From Chondrosia reniformis (taxonomy: Eukaryota; Porifera; Demospongiae; Chondrillida; Chondrillidae): a stretch of 64,000 bases of DNA. The notes beneath the pieces were generated by a model that was not told the origin of the DNA, did not search any database, and saw only the letters and a program-made list of their open reading frames with translations. Positions 22,346-35,640 of this stretch are shown piece by piece (positions within the stretch are counted from its first letter, which is position 1; every line of letters begins with the position of its first letter). The position numbers and the translations under genes are program-made. The stretch spans positions 3,571,501-3,635,500 of the forward strand of contig OX359195.1 of assembly GCA_947172415.1 (NCBI GenBank). Reading direction: 5' to 3'.

Positions 22346-25300
22346 GTACATACAACTAGTATATACATCTAGTACATACAACTACTACTTACAACTAGTA
22401 TTTACAACTACTACATAAAGCTAGTACTTGCAACTAGTTCATTAAACTAGAACTTGAACTAGTACAAAAAATTGTTACATTCAATTAGTATATACAACTA
22501 GTACTACAACTAGTACATAGAACTAGCACATTCAACTAGTACTACAACTAGTACAAAGAATTAGTATATACAATTAGTTCACATAACTAGAACATACTAG
22601 TACATACAATCAGTACTTTCATCTAGTATATACAACTTGTGCGTACAGCTAATACATATTACTAGAACATACACTTATAACTAGCACATATATATAGTAC
22701 ATACTACTACTGCATACACCTATTACATTAAATTAGAACTAAAACTTGTACATAGAACAATTCCATACAACTAGTACTTACAACAGTTACAAACAGGTCA
22801 TATACATATAAATAAAGCACACAACTACTAAATACAACTAGAACCTACAACTAGTAAATATACCTAGTGTATACACCAATTACACACAACTAGTTCATAC
22901 AACTAGTACATACAACTAGTATGGAGTATATACAACTAATATTTACAACTAGTAAATACAACTGGTATGTGCAACTAATACATACAGTCAATATCTAGTA
23001 TAGAGAATTAGTAACTAGTACATGCAACTAGTATATGCACCCAAATAGTATATACAACTAGGTCATACAACTAGTACATACATTTAGTACCTACAAATAG
23101 TAAATATAACTAGGACTAGTACATACAACTAGTACACACAACTAGTTCAAACAAGTTGTACATACACCAATACCTACCTAGTACCTAGTTTAACTAGTAC
23201 TAGAACCTGCAACTATTTCATACAACTAGTACATATCTAATAAATACAAATAGTACATAAAATTTGTACATACAATTAGTACATACAACTACTAAATACA
23301 ACTAGTCCACACAACTTGTACATACAGCTAGTATGTACAACTAGTTCATATTACTAGTAAATACAACTAGTATCTACTGCATTTAACTAGAACCTATCGA
23401 GAATTTAGTTTAATTAGTACTAGGACCTACAATTAGTACATACAACTATTACACACACATATAACTAATACACACAACTAGTACATACAACTAGTACATA
23501 CAATTAGTACCTACAACTAGTAAATATAACTAGAACTAGTATATACCACTAGTGAATACAACCAGTTATTATAACTAGTACATGCAACTAGTACATAGAA
23601 CAAGTACATGAAAGTAGTACATCCAACTAGATTATACAATTAGTACCTACAACTAGTAAATATAACTAGTACTAGTACATACAACTGGTAAAGAACATAC
23701 AACTAGTAAACCCAATTAGTACATACAACTAGTACATACAAGTAATATATAGAACTAGTAGCTATAACTAGTACACAAGTTCTACATATATCTAGCACAT
23801 AGACATATAACTAGTCCATATAAATAATACATACAACTAGATCACACCACTAATTAATACCACTAGTACATACAACTAGTAAATACAACTAGTACATACA
23901 AATAATACATACAATTAGTACACAAAACTAGTACATTCAACTTGAACATACAACGAGTACAAACAAGTAGTGCAAATAACTAGTACATACAAATAGTTTA
24001 TACAACTAGTACTTACAATTAGTACATACAACTACTTCTTATTGCTACTACATACAACTGGAACCTACAACTAGTAAATATAACTGGTACTAGAACATAC
24101 CACTACTAAATACAGCTAATACATATATACAACTATTACAAATAACCAATACCTACAACTAGTAAATTTAACTCGTACTAGTATATAAAAAAACTGGTAT
24201 ATACATACAACTATTAGCGAATTCATACAACTAGTAAATACACCTAGTTCATACAACTAGTACCTACAACTAGTTCATACAAGTAGTACATACAACTAGT
24301 ACATACAGCTAGAACATAAAACTAGTTCCTACAACTGGTAAATATAACTAGTATTAGTGCTTGCAACTAGTAAATAGAACTAGTAACTAGTTCCTACATC
24401 CAGTACATACAACTAGTATATACAACTTGTACATACAACCAGTATAAACAATCTGTACATACAACTAGTCCATACAACTAGTACATAACTAGTATATATA
24501 TGCAACTTGTACATATAATTGGGACATACAACTAGTACATAAAACTAGTACATACAACCAGTACATATTACTAGTACATACAACTAGAATATACAACTAG
24601 TACGTACAACTGGTTCATACTACTAGTACATATATCTATTACCTATAACTAGTGATCACAACTAGTACATACAACTAGTTCTACATCCAGTACAAATAAC
24701 TAGTACATACAACTAGTACATTAATCTACCACATTTAACTAGTACATATAACCTGTACATACAACTAGAACATATAACCACAGCATACAAATATCAAGAG
24801 TCCATTTAAACTGTACTTACAACTAGTGCATACAACTAGGGCATACAACCAGTACATATAACTAGTACATACAACTAGGAGGTACAACTAGAACATACAA
24901 CAAGTACATATAAATAGTACATACATCCAGTTCATATTACTAGAATATACAACTAGTACCTATGACTAGTACTAGTATATACAAAACTTGGTACATACAA
25001 CTAGTTGCGAATACATACATCTAGTAAATACACCTAGTTCATACAACTAGTACCTACAACTAGTTCATACAAGTAGTACATACAACTAGTAGATAGAGCT
25101 AGAATATAAAACTAGTTCCTACAACTGGTAAATATAACTGGTATTAGTACATACAACTAGTAAATAGAACTAGCAACTTGTTCCTACATCTAGTACTTAC
25201 AACTAGTACATACAACTAATACTTCCAACTAATAAACATAACTAGTACTAGAACGTAAATCTAGTACATACAACTAATACATATAAAGAGTACATACAAC

Positions 25301-28138
25301 AAGTATATACAACTAGTACATACAACTAATACATTTAGGTAGTATTTACAACTGGTACATACAACTAAAACATACAACAAGTACATATAAATAGTACATA
25401 CAACTACTACATACAACCAGTACATAAAACTAGAATACACACCTAGTATATACAACTAGTACCCATAACTAGTGATTACAACTACTCCATATAACAAATA
25501 AATACAACTAATATATAAAAGTAGATCATACAACTAGTACATACCCCTACTACATACACCTAGCACATACAACTAGTACCTACAACTAATTCATACAAGT
25601 AGTACATGCAACTAGTACATACAGTTAGAACATAAAACTAGTTCCTACAACTGGTAAATATAACTTGTATTAGTACATACAACTAGTAAATAAGCTAGTA
25701 ACTAGTTCCCACATCTAGTACATACAGCAAGTACATACAACTAGTACTTCCAACTAATAAACTTAACTAGTGCTAGAAAGTACAACTAGTACATAAAACT
25801 AGTAACGTGTACATACAACTAGTACATACAACTAGTACATATAAATAGTACATAAAACAAGAATATACAACTTGTACATACAACCAGTACATACAACCAG
25901 TACATATTATTTGTACATACAACTAGAATATACAACTAGTACGTACAACTAGTACCTACTACTAGTATATATAACTAGTACATGCAACTAGTATAAACAA
26001 CAAGTAAATATAACTAGGACCTAATACTAGTGATTACAACTAGTATATATAACTAGTTCATGCAAGTTGTACATATTCCTAGTACATACGAACAGTACAG
26101 TCAACCAGTATACGACTAGTACATACAACTAGTACATAACTAGCACATAAAACTAGTACAAAGGAGTAGTACATATAACTAGTATATACACCAGTACATC
26201 CAACCAGTTCATATATCTAGTACATACAATTAAAATATACAACTAGGACCTACTACTAGTACATATAACTAGTACCTATAACTAGTGATTACCACTAGTA
26301 CATACAACTAGTACATACAACTAGTGCATACAACTAGTACATAAAACTAGTATATACAACTAGTATATACAACTAGTAAATATTACTAAGACCTATTACT
26401 AGTGAGTATATTTAACAAGTAGATATAACTAGTTCATGTAACTATTACATAATCCTAGTACATACTACCAGTACAGTCACCCAGTACATACGACTAGTAC
26501 ATACTACTAGTACATAACTTGCACATATAACTAGTACATATAACTAGTACATACAACCAGTACATATTACAAGTAGATACAACTAGAATATACAACTGGT
26601 ACGTACAACTAGTACCTACTACTAGTACATATAACTAGTACATACAACTAGTATGTACAACTGTTAAATATAACTAGGACCTATTATTAGTGATTACAAC
26701 TAGTATATACAATTAGTACATACAACTAGTATGTACAACTAGTAAATATAACTAGGACCTATTACTAGTGATTACAACTAGTATATACAACTAGTAGATA
26801 TAACTAGTTCATGCAAGTAGTACATATTCCTAGTACATACTAACAGTACAGTCATCCAGTACATACGACTAGTAAATACTACTAGTACATAACTAGCACA
26901 TAAAACTAGTACAAAGGAGTAGTACATATAACTAGTACATACACTAGTACATCCAACCAGTACATATATCCAGTACATACAACTAGAATATACAAGTTGG
27001 ACCTACTACTAGTACATATAACTAGTACCTATAACTAGTGATTACCACTAGTACATACAACTAGTACATACAACTAGTATATACAACTAGTAGATATAAC
27101 TAGTTCATGCAACTATTACATATTCCTAGTACATACTACAATGGCAGTTAACCAGTACATACGACTAGTACATACTACTAGTACAAAACTAGCACATAAA
27201 ACTAGTACATAGGACTAGTACATTTAACTAGTACATACACTAGTACATCAAACCAGTTCATATATCTAGAACTTACAACCAGTACATAAAAATAGTACTT
27301 ATAACAAGTACACTATAACTAGTGTTTACAACTAGTACATACACTAGTACATAAACCTTGTACATATAACTAGTACATACAACTTGTACATACAACTAGT
27401 ACAGATAACTAGCAGATACACATATAACTAGTACAAATAGTACATACAACTAGCACATACAACTACAACATACTACTAGTTTATAACTAGTTCATATAAC
27501 TAGTACATACTATTAGTACATATAGCCAGTACATACACTAGTACATACAACGACTACATCCAACTATAAAATAAAACTAGTACATACAACTAGTACATAC
27601 AACTACTACATATCACTAATACCTATAACTAAAGATTACAACTAATACATACAACCAGTACATACAACTAGTTCTTACAACAAGTACAAATAACTAGTGC
27701 CTACTGTTAGTATATATATCTAGTACATGCAACTAGTACATATTACTAGTACGTATAGCTAGCACATTAAACTAGTACATACAACTAGCACATGCAACTA
27801 GTACATATAACTACTACATACCACTAGTACATATAACTATTACTTACAACTAGTGCATACAACAAGTACATACTACTGGTATTTATAACTACTACATACA
27901 ACTAGTACCAACAACTAGTACATATAACTAGTTCTTCCAACTAGTGATTAACATTAGTACATAATACTAGTACATACAACTAGTACATATAATAATTAGT
28001 TCATACAACTAGTACATACAAGTCGTATATACAACTTGTACATAGAACTAGGAAGGATAACTAGAACATACACATAAATATTACATACAACTAATGCATA
28101 CACTCTAAGACATGCTACTGGTACATACAACTAGTACA
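22346..28138. repeat. 13-bp minisatellite array, block 7
   Basis: 5.8 kb of satellite without genes. Higher-order organisation is clear at 26.07-27.13 kb: the landmark ACATATTCCTAGTACATAC recurs near 26,071, 26,447, 26,822 and 27,118 (steps 376, 375, 296), and once more near 40,525. The stretch 27,360-27,560 resembles the flanks of LINE copy 3 and may represent its unoccupied insertion site. Confidence 0.95.
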
Positions 28139-28200
28139 TTTTCAATTCAATTCATCATGGAGCTCATCTCCCCAGTAGGAGGTCGCTGTTACATACAGTA
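28139..28200 (-). mobile_element. RTE-type LINE/SINE 3' end remnant
   Basis: On the minus strand it reads GCGACCTCC, a spacer, GGAGATGAGCTCCATGATG, then two GAATT tail units. The RTE element at 53.2 kb ends with the same GCGACCTCC...GGAGAT word and an (ATTG)n tail, so this is a 3' end fragment of a related LINE or of a SINE that borrowed that tail. Confidence 0.65.
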
Positions 28201-29349
28201 AAAATACAACTAGTACATACAACTAGTAAATACAACTAGAACATAAAACTAGTACATACAACTAGTAAATACACCTAGTTCATACAACTAGTACATACAA
28301 CTTGTACATATAACTAGTACATTTACTTGTTCATACAACTAATACATAAAACTCGTACATACAACTTGTACATAGAACTCATAAGGATAACTAGAACATA
28401 CACATATACCTACTACGTATGAATAGTACATACAACTAATACACACAACTAGTACATGCAACTGGTTCATACAACTAGTACTACAAGTAGTACATAAAAC
28501 TAGTACATAAAATTAGTACATAAAACTAGTACATTCAACTAGTACATACAACTAGCACATACAACTAGTAAAGATAACTAGAACTAGTACATAGAACCAG
28601 TACATAAAACTAGTACATACAACTAGTACAAAGAACTAGTAACTAGGTCCTACAACTAGTACATACAACTAATACACACAAGTAGTTCCTACTATCAGGA
28701 AATATAACTAGTACTAGTAGGTGCAATTAGTACATACAACTAGTAATGAGTAAATACAACTAGTACATAAGCCTAGAATATACAATTAGTAATGAGTACA
28801 TACAACTAGTGCATATGCCTAATACATACAACTAGTACCTACAACTAATTAATAAACCAGTATATACAACTAATACATACAACTGGTATATACAACTAAT
28901 ATCTACAACTGGTACATCCAACTAGTACATATAACTAGAACACACACATATAACTAGTACATATAAATAGTACATATTACTAGTCCATATAAATACTACA
29001 TATAACTGTACATACGAAAAGTACATATAAATAGTACATCCAACCAGTTCATGCAACTAGTACATTCAATCAGTAAATACAACCAATACATACAACTGGT
29101 ACATACAACTAGTACATAACTCCTATATGCAACTAGTACATAAAACTAGGACATTCACCTAGTACATAAAGTTAATACATACAACCAGTATATATTACTA
29201 GTACATACAACTAGAATTTATAACTATATAGTACGAACAACTAGTACATACAAATAGTACATATAACTAGTTCTTATGACTAGTGATTACCACTAGTAGA
29301 TAAAACTAGTACATACAAACAGTACATTCAACCATTATGTACAACTAAT
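28201..29349. repeat. 13-bp minisatellite array, block 8
   Basis: Satellite, plus orientation, no gene; ends where the inverted arm of the Penelope-like element begins. Confidence 0.95.
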
Positions 29350-29450
29350 GGAATAAGGATTTCTTCTAACTGCATCGAACTTATCTTTGTAAAGGTTCAT
29401 CTTTCGACTTTTAGAGTGTCTACAGACGCAGTTTTTTCGATTCTTCTGTC

Positions 29451-29490
29451 TGCCAAACGTTTCGACCCTGGGGGTCTTCTTCAGTGACTG
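29451..29490 (-). ncRNA. Hammerhead-type motif in the inverted arm
   Basis: On the minus strand: GUCA, CUGAAGA, AGACCC-CCA-GGGUC, GAAAC, GU, U, UGGC. Stem I GUCA/UGGC pairs (one G-U). Stem III would be only AC/GU without a loop, the geometry that works as a dimer in Penelope-like elements. An extra A before stem II departs from consensus. Confidence 0.45.
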
Positions 29491-29507
29491 GTGTTGGTCT
29501 TCTTCAT

Positions 29508-30159
29508 TTATTGGCATCTTTTCCTGCCATTTTCAATTACCTCATCAGTGATGTCATGGGTTACATCATTTCCGGAGGAAGGAGAGGTGAAGGGAGTATT
29601 CATAAAAAAGGGTTTCCAACCACTTCTTAGTACAATTCCTTGATTTAAGTTCATTCCTACCTGACATTGTTGGATCTTCAGGGCTTCCTTAATTCTTCTT
29701 CTGTACCAGTTCTCTTCCCTCTCCACCACTCTGGCTTGCTTCCACTCAATTGGATGGCCAGTTTTTAGGGAGTGAACAGCTAAGCCATTGTTCACATCCC
29801 CCATCCTGACGGCACATTTGTGCTCCGCCATCCTGACTTTTAGTGTTCTTCCAGTTTCTCCAGTGTACACTGCAGGAAAACTAGAACAGGGGATCTGGTA
29901 AACGACACCTTTAATATCCATGGTAGGCTGGGGTTGTTTAGGCCAAGATAGGATACTCCTCAGTGATCTCTGCTTTGTGAAGATGGTTTCGATGTTCATC
30001 TTCCGGCATGTTCTGGAGATCATTTCACTGAGGCCTTTCACATATGGAATAAAAAGTTTACGTTCACCATCTATCCTACTTCCCTGGTTCCGTTGTCTCT
30101 TCTTCATGTACCTAGCAGCAACCTTACTGGGGTATCCGTTGGCCTGGAGTACCCCTTTC
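29508..30159 (-). pseudogene. Inverted arm: linker and GIY-YIG endonuclease of the Penelope-like element
   Basis: An open frame of 224 codons starts at 30,182, but its first nine residues are not element-derived; homology begins at KGVLQANGYPSK. It includes the basic linker and a complete GIY-YIG domain: G-V-V-Y (aa 92-95), Y-T-G (106-108), R117, H121, and the E-N-W-Y-R-R-R helix (from 157). This arm keeps the frame intact where the right arm has lost 8 bp, and it keeps the GAAAC of the hammerhead-type motif. With no RT it could not mobilise itself. Confidence 0.85.
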
Positions 30160-30236
30160 CACATTCCACAGGTTGACATCATTGCGGGGACAGAATCCTT
30201 AGCTCTTTACTTACCTGGTCACCAGGGAGAACAACT

Positions 30237-30614
30237 CAGGAGTGAAGTCCCATGATGCCTGTCAAAAGCTGGGGTCCCGAGCCCTAATCTGACCAAACGT
30301 CAGACAGCAGCCATCAAGGAGCTCAAGGTGGACTCTGATACCATCATTCTTCCAGCAGACAAGGGAAATGCCACAGTCCTCCTGGACAAAGAAGAGTACG
30401 ACCGCAATGTAAGGGAACTTTGGATGATACAAGCTATCAACCAATCAAAAAGAACCCAACATTGAAAATAGAACGGAAGGTAACTGAAGTTCTCCGGTCC
30501 ATGGAAAAGAATAGCAAACTCCCCAATGATCGGAAGAAGAGGGTTCAGAACCAACGCAGCTCCACCCCCCAGTTATATGGACTCCAAAGATCCATAAGGC
30601 CAGTTGCTCCTTAA
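30237..30614 (+). pseudogene. Penelope-like element, N-terminal region
   Basis: In pieces the frame reads H-D-A-C-Q-K-L-G, then after a one-base shift L-T-K-R-Q...I-K-E-L-K, and I-I-L-P-A-D-K-G-N-A-T-V-L-L-D, which is the conserved block found before the RT of Penelope-like elements. At least two frameshifts (about 30,283 and 30,420) break it. Downstream the frame runs to a stop at 30,614, before the RT core. Confidence 0.75.
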
Positions 30615-30709
30615 GACCTATTGTTTCCTCTATAAACTCCCCTACCTACCACCTATCCAGATATCTGGCGAATATCCTGTCACCCCTGTGGGGGAACACT
30701 CCTCACTTT

Positions 30710-31624
30710 GTGAGGAACTCAGAGGACTTTGTGAAGAAAATCAGGGGATTACAAGTAGAGAATGAAGATAAGTTAATCAATTTTGATCTGAAGAGCTTGT
30801 TTACGAAGGTACCTATAGATCTCTCCATACAGATCATTGATAGGAGGCTGAGGGAAGACAACACCCTATCAGACCGGACCACTCTGGACCCTCCCACCAT
30901 CACAATGCTCACAGAACTCTGTCTTAGGACAACGTACTTCCAGTACGGTAACGAGTTCTTTGAGCAGAAGGATGGGGCAGCCATGGGCTCTCCTCTCTCT
31001 CCAGTGGTGGCAAACATCTTCATGGAAGAGTTTGAAAACGAAGCCCTCCAGGAGGCTGGCTCCAAACCTAGGCTCTGGCTATGTTATGTAGACGACACCT
31101 TTGTCATCTGGAGCCAAGGTAGGGATCAGCTGGAGGATTTTCCGTCTTTCCTTAATGGAAGACACGGAAACATCCAGTTCACCATGGAGGAGGAGACAGA
31201 TGGCTCTATCCCATTTCTTTATGTGCTAGTGAAGAAGAACAGAGGAAGTTTGAGTACATCCGTGTACAGAAAACCAACCCACACCGATAGATACCTTCAC
31301 TTCTCGTCTCATCACCATCCTAGGGTGAAAGCTGGCATTGCCCTTTGCCTCAGGGACAGAGCGGAGAAGATCTGTGGTGCTGGATCCAGTGTCCTCCAAG
31401 AGGAAAAAGAGCACCTGAAAGGGGTACTCCAGGCCAACGGATACCCCAGTAAGGTTGCTGCTAGGCACATGAAGAAGAGACAACGGAACCAGGGAAGTAG
31501 GGTAGATGGTGAACGTAAACTTTTTATTCCATATGTGAAAGGCCTCAGTGAAATGAACATGCCGGAAGATGAACATCGAAACCATCTTCACAAAGCAGAG
31601 ATCACTGAGGAGTATCCTATCTAG
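30710..31624 (+). pseudogene. Penelope-like reverse transcriptase
   Basis: RT core of a Penelope-like element: N-F-D-L-K-S-L-F-T-K-V-P (aa 24-35, first catalytic Asp at 26), D-G-A-A-M-G-S-P-L-S-P (88-98), Y-V-D-D (126-129), F-L-Y-V-L-V (around 170) and S-V-Y-R-K-P-T-H-T-D. This order and the Y-V-D-D box are standard for the family, whose RT resembles telomerase. The first ATG is inside the domain; the true start lies upstream in the broken part. An 8-bp deletion near 31,552, visible by comparison with the inverted arm, shifts the frame before the endonuclease. Confidence 0.88.
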
Positions 31625-32060
31625 GCCTAAACAACCCCAGCCTACCATGGATATTAAAGGTGTCGTTTACCAGATCCCCTGTTCTAGTTTTCCTGCAGTG
31701 TACACTGGAGAAACTGGAAGAACACTAAAAGTCAGGATGGCGGAGTACAAATGTACCGTCAGGATGGGGGATGTGAACAATGGCTTAGCTGTTCACTCCC
31801 TAAAAACTGGCCATCCAATTGAGTGGAAGCAAGCCAGAGTGGTGGAGAGGGAAGAGAACTGGTACAGAAGAAGAATTAAGGAAGCCCTGAAGATCCAACA
31901 ATGTCAGGTAGGAATGAACTTAGATCAAGGAATTGTACTAAGAAGTGGTTGGAAACCCTTTTTTATGAATACTCCCTTCACCTCTCCTTCCTCCGGAAAT
32001 GATGTAACCCATGACATCACTGATGAGGTAATTGAAAATGGCAGGAAAAGATGCCAATAA
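31569..32060 (+). pseudogene. Penelope-like GIY-YIG endonuclease (right arm)
   Basis: 163 codons matching the inverted arm almost residue for residue: G-V-V-Y-Q-I-P-C, V-Y-T-G-E-T-G-R, an R-x3-E segment (here E-Y-K in place of E-H-K, so the usual His is Tyr), and the E-N-W-Y-R-R-R helix. It is out of frame with the RT because of the 8-bp loss just upstream. The His-to-Tyr change may further impair it. Confidence 0.85.
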
Positions 32061-32079
32061 ATGAAGAAGACCAACACCA

Positions 32080-32116
32080 GTCACTGAAGAAGACCCCCAG
32101 GGTCAAAACGTTTGGC
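32080..32116 (+). ncRNA. Hammerhead-type motif, right arm, decayed
   Basis: CTGAAGA at 32,084-32,090 followed by AGACCC-CCA-GGGTC and AAAAC; the conserved GAAAC of the left arm has become AAAAC. Same sequence context as the motif at 29,451-29,490 otherwise. Confidence 0.4.
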
Positions 32117-32185
32117 AGACAGAAGAATCGAAAAAACTGCGTCTCTAGATGCTCTAAAAGTCGAAAGATGAACCTTTACAAAGAT

Positions 32186-35100
32186 ACATACAACTAGTAC
32201 ATACAACTTGTACATACAACTAGTACATATAGGAGAGTACATTTAACCAAAACATACCACTAGTACATTCAATCAGTACATGAAACCAGTGCATGCAACT
32301 AGTCCATACAACTAGTACATAACTAGTATATGCAACTAGTACATAAAACTAGGTTATACATCTAGTGCATATAACTAGTACATACAACTAGAATATACAA
32401 TTAGTACGTACAACTAGTACCTACAAATAGTACATATAACTAGTACCTATAACTAGTGATTACCACTAGAAGCTACAACTAGTACATACGACAAGGTAAT
32501 ACAAACAGTACATTCAAACAGTACATACAACTAGTCCATATAACTAGTACATAACTAGCATATGCAACTAGTACATATAACTAGTACATACAACCAGTAC
32601 ACATTACTAGTAGATACAACTAGAATATACAAATAGTAGGTACAACTAGTACCTACAAATAGTACCTTTAACTAGTACCTATAACTAGTGATTACCACTA
32701 GTACATACAACTAGTACATAAACTAGTTCATACAACTAGTACAGACAAGTCGTACATACAACTTGTACATAGAACTAGTAAGGATAACTAGAACATACAC
32801 ATATAACTTGTACATACAAATAGTTCAAACAACTAATACATAAAACTAGTACATGCAACTGGTACATACAACTAGTACATACATCTAGTAAGCACAAATT
32901 GTACATACACCTAGTTATTTTAACTAGTATACACACATATATATAACTAGTACATATAGAAACTACATACAACGAATACATAACTAGTACTTACAACTTG
33001 TACATACAAGTAGAACATAAAACTTGAATATACACAAATAACTAGTAAATACAACTAGTACATACAAACAGAACATTCAACCAATACGTATAACTAGTAC
33101 ATACAAACTACAACTAGTACATATAACTAGAACATACTCATTTAACTAGTCATATGAATAGTACATATACCTACTTCATATAAATAGTATAACTAGTACA
33201 AATAACTAGTCCTTACAACTAGTACATAAAACTTGAATATACAACTGGTACATACAACTAGTACATAAAACTTGGGCATATAACTAGTACCTATAGGTAG
33301 TGATTACAACTAGTACAGACAAGTAGTACATACAACTCATACATACAACTCGTACATACAACTTGTACATAGACCTACTAAGGATAACTATAATATACAC
33401 AAATAACTTGTACATATAAATATTACATACAACTAATACATAACTGGTATATGCAACTAGAACATAAAACTATGACACACAACTGTATATACAACTAGTG
33501 CGTCCAACTAGGACATACAACTAGAACATATAACTAGTAAATATAACTACTGATTACCACTAGTACATTCAACTGGTACATAAAACTCGTACATATAACT
33601 CGTACATACAACTTGTACATAGACCTACTAAGGATAATTAGAATATACACATATAACTTGTACATATAAATATTAAATACAACTAGTACATACAACTAGT
33701 ACATGCAACTGGTACATACAAATAGTACATACAACTGGTACATACAACTAATCCATACAACTGGTACATATAACTAGAACATACACATATAACTAGTCCT
33801 TATAAATAGTACATATAACTAGTACATACGAAAAGTAAATATAAATAATACATCCAACCAGTTCAAACAACAAGTACATTCAATCAGTAAATACAACCAA
33901 TACATACAACTAGTGCATACAACTAGTACATAACTACTATATACAACTAGTATATAAAACTAGGACATTCAACTAGTACATAAAGTTATTACATATAACA
34001 AGTAAATATTACTAGTACATACAACTAGAATTTATATCTATATAGTACGAACAAATAGTACATACAAGTAGTACATATAACTAGTACACACAAGTAGTAC
34101 ATATAACTAGTACACACAACAAGAATAAACAACTAGTATCTACAACTAGTATCTACAACTAGTACATATAGCTAGTACCTATAACTGGTGATTACCACTA
34201 GAAGCTACAACTAGTAAATACGATTAGTACATACAAACAGTACATACAAACAGTACATACAACTACCCCATATACTTAGTACATAACTAGTATCTGCAAC
34301 TAGTACCTATAACTAGTACATACAACTGGTACAGACAAGTCGTACATAAAAGTTATACATAAAACTAGTAAGGATAACTAGAACATTCACATATAACTAG
34401 TACATTTAAATATTACATACAACTAATACATAACTAGTACATTCAACTTGTACATACAAGTAGAACATATAACTAGAACATACACATATAACTAGTAAAT
34501 ACAACTAGTACATACAAACAGTAAATTCAACCAATATATACAACTACCACATAAAACTAGTACATACAACTAGTACACACAAGTAGTTTCTAAAACTAGG
34601 AAATATAACTAGTACTAGTATATACAAAAAGCTAGTACATACAACTAGTAGCGAATACATACAACTAGAAATAGACCTAGTTCATACAACTAGTACTTAC
34701 AACTACTTCATACAAGTAGTACATGCAACTAATACATACAACTTGTACATAGAACTAGTAAGGATAACTAGAACATACACATATAAATAGTACATATAAA
34801 TAGTACATACAACTAATACATAACTAGTACATACAACTTGTACATACAAGTAGAACATATAACTAGAACATGCACGTAAATACAACTAGTACATACAACT
34901 AGTACATAAAACTAGCACACCACTAGTACATAACTAGTATATGCAACTAGTACATAAAACTAGTACATACAACTAGTACATACAACTAGTCCATACAACT
35001 AGTACATAACTAGTATATGCAAGTAGTACATAAAGCAAGGACATAACACTAGTACATATAACTAGTACATACAACCAGTACATATATCTAGAACTTACAA

Positions 35101-35338
35101 CCAGTACATAAAAATAGTACATATAACAAGTACTCTATATTTAGTGTTTACAACTAGTACATTCAACTAGTACATATACCTAGTACATATAACTAGTACA
35201 TACAACTAGTACATAAAACTAATACATACAACTAGTACATACAACTAGTAAAAATAACTAGAAGATACACATATAACTAGTATATATAAATAGTACATAC
35301 AACTAGTGCATACAACGTTTTCATGCAACTAGGACATA
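32186..35338. repeat. 13-bp minisatellite array, block 9
   Basis: Satellite without genes. The last part, about 34,833-35,338, is the left member of the direct duplication that brackets LINE copy 3. Confidence 0.95.
34833..35338 (+). repeat. Direct duplication flanking LINE copy 3, left member
   Basis: Matches 37,813-38,259 closely, including rare words such as CATACAACGTTTTCATGCAAC near the right end and GTACTCTATATTTAGTG in the middle. The right member lacks about 66 bp present here (near 35,060-35,125). Confidence 0.85.
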
Positions 35339-35409
35339 CTTTTTTCTAACTTTTTCTCTTTTTTCCTTTACTTGAAAAACAAAAGCCTTAACGGAGAACC
35401 TTGTTACCT

Positions 35410-35433
35410 CTTGCCTTAGTGTACTAAGGCAAG
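35410..35433 (-). other. 3' UTR palindromic hairpin, LINE copy 3
   Basis: Same CTTGCCTTAG / CTAAGGCAAG stem as in copy 1. Confidence 0.7.
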
Positions 35434-35640
35434 GAGTATCTGGCTTGGACAACCCTCAGTCAGTTATGTTTTCCTTTCTTTGGGTTTTTAGCCAGAAGCC
35501 TCGGCTTTTCCTCCTTCCGACAGCAGCAGACGGGTGCACGTCGGGCCAAAGTTGACCGTCATAATAGGAGGGAGTACCTCCATACACCAATCCACCACTG
35601 CTTTCCAGAGGTCGACAGGCAAGGACTGGGACAGGACTAC

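Larger units (their letters stand above)
29350..32185 (+). mobile_element. Penelope-like element with an inverted 3' arm
   Basis: The body (30,160-32,185, plus) encodes RT and GIY-YIG endonuclease. Upstream of it, 29,350-30,159 is a copy of the element's own 3' third (equivalent to about 31,418-32,185) in opposite orientation. The element is thus bracketed by inverted repeats of about 0.8 kb, the left about 35 bp longer at its outer end. Penelope-like elements often have such partial, inverted or direct end copies. Frameshifts in the body make it inactive. Confidence 0.88.
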
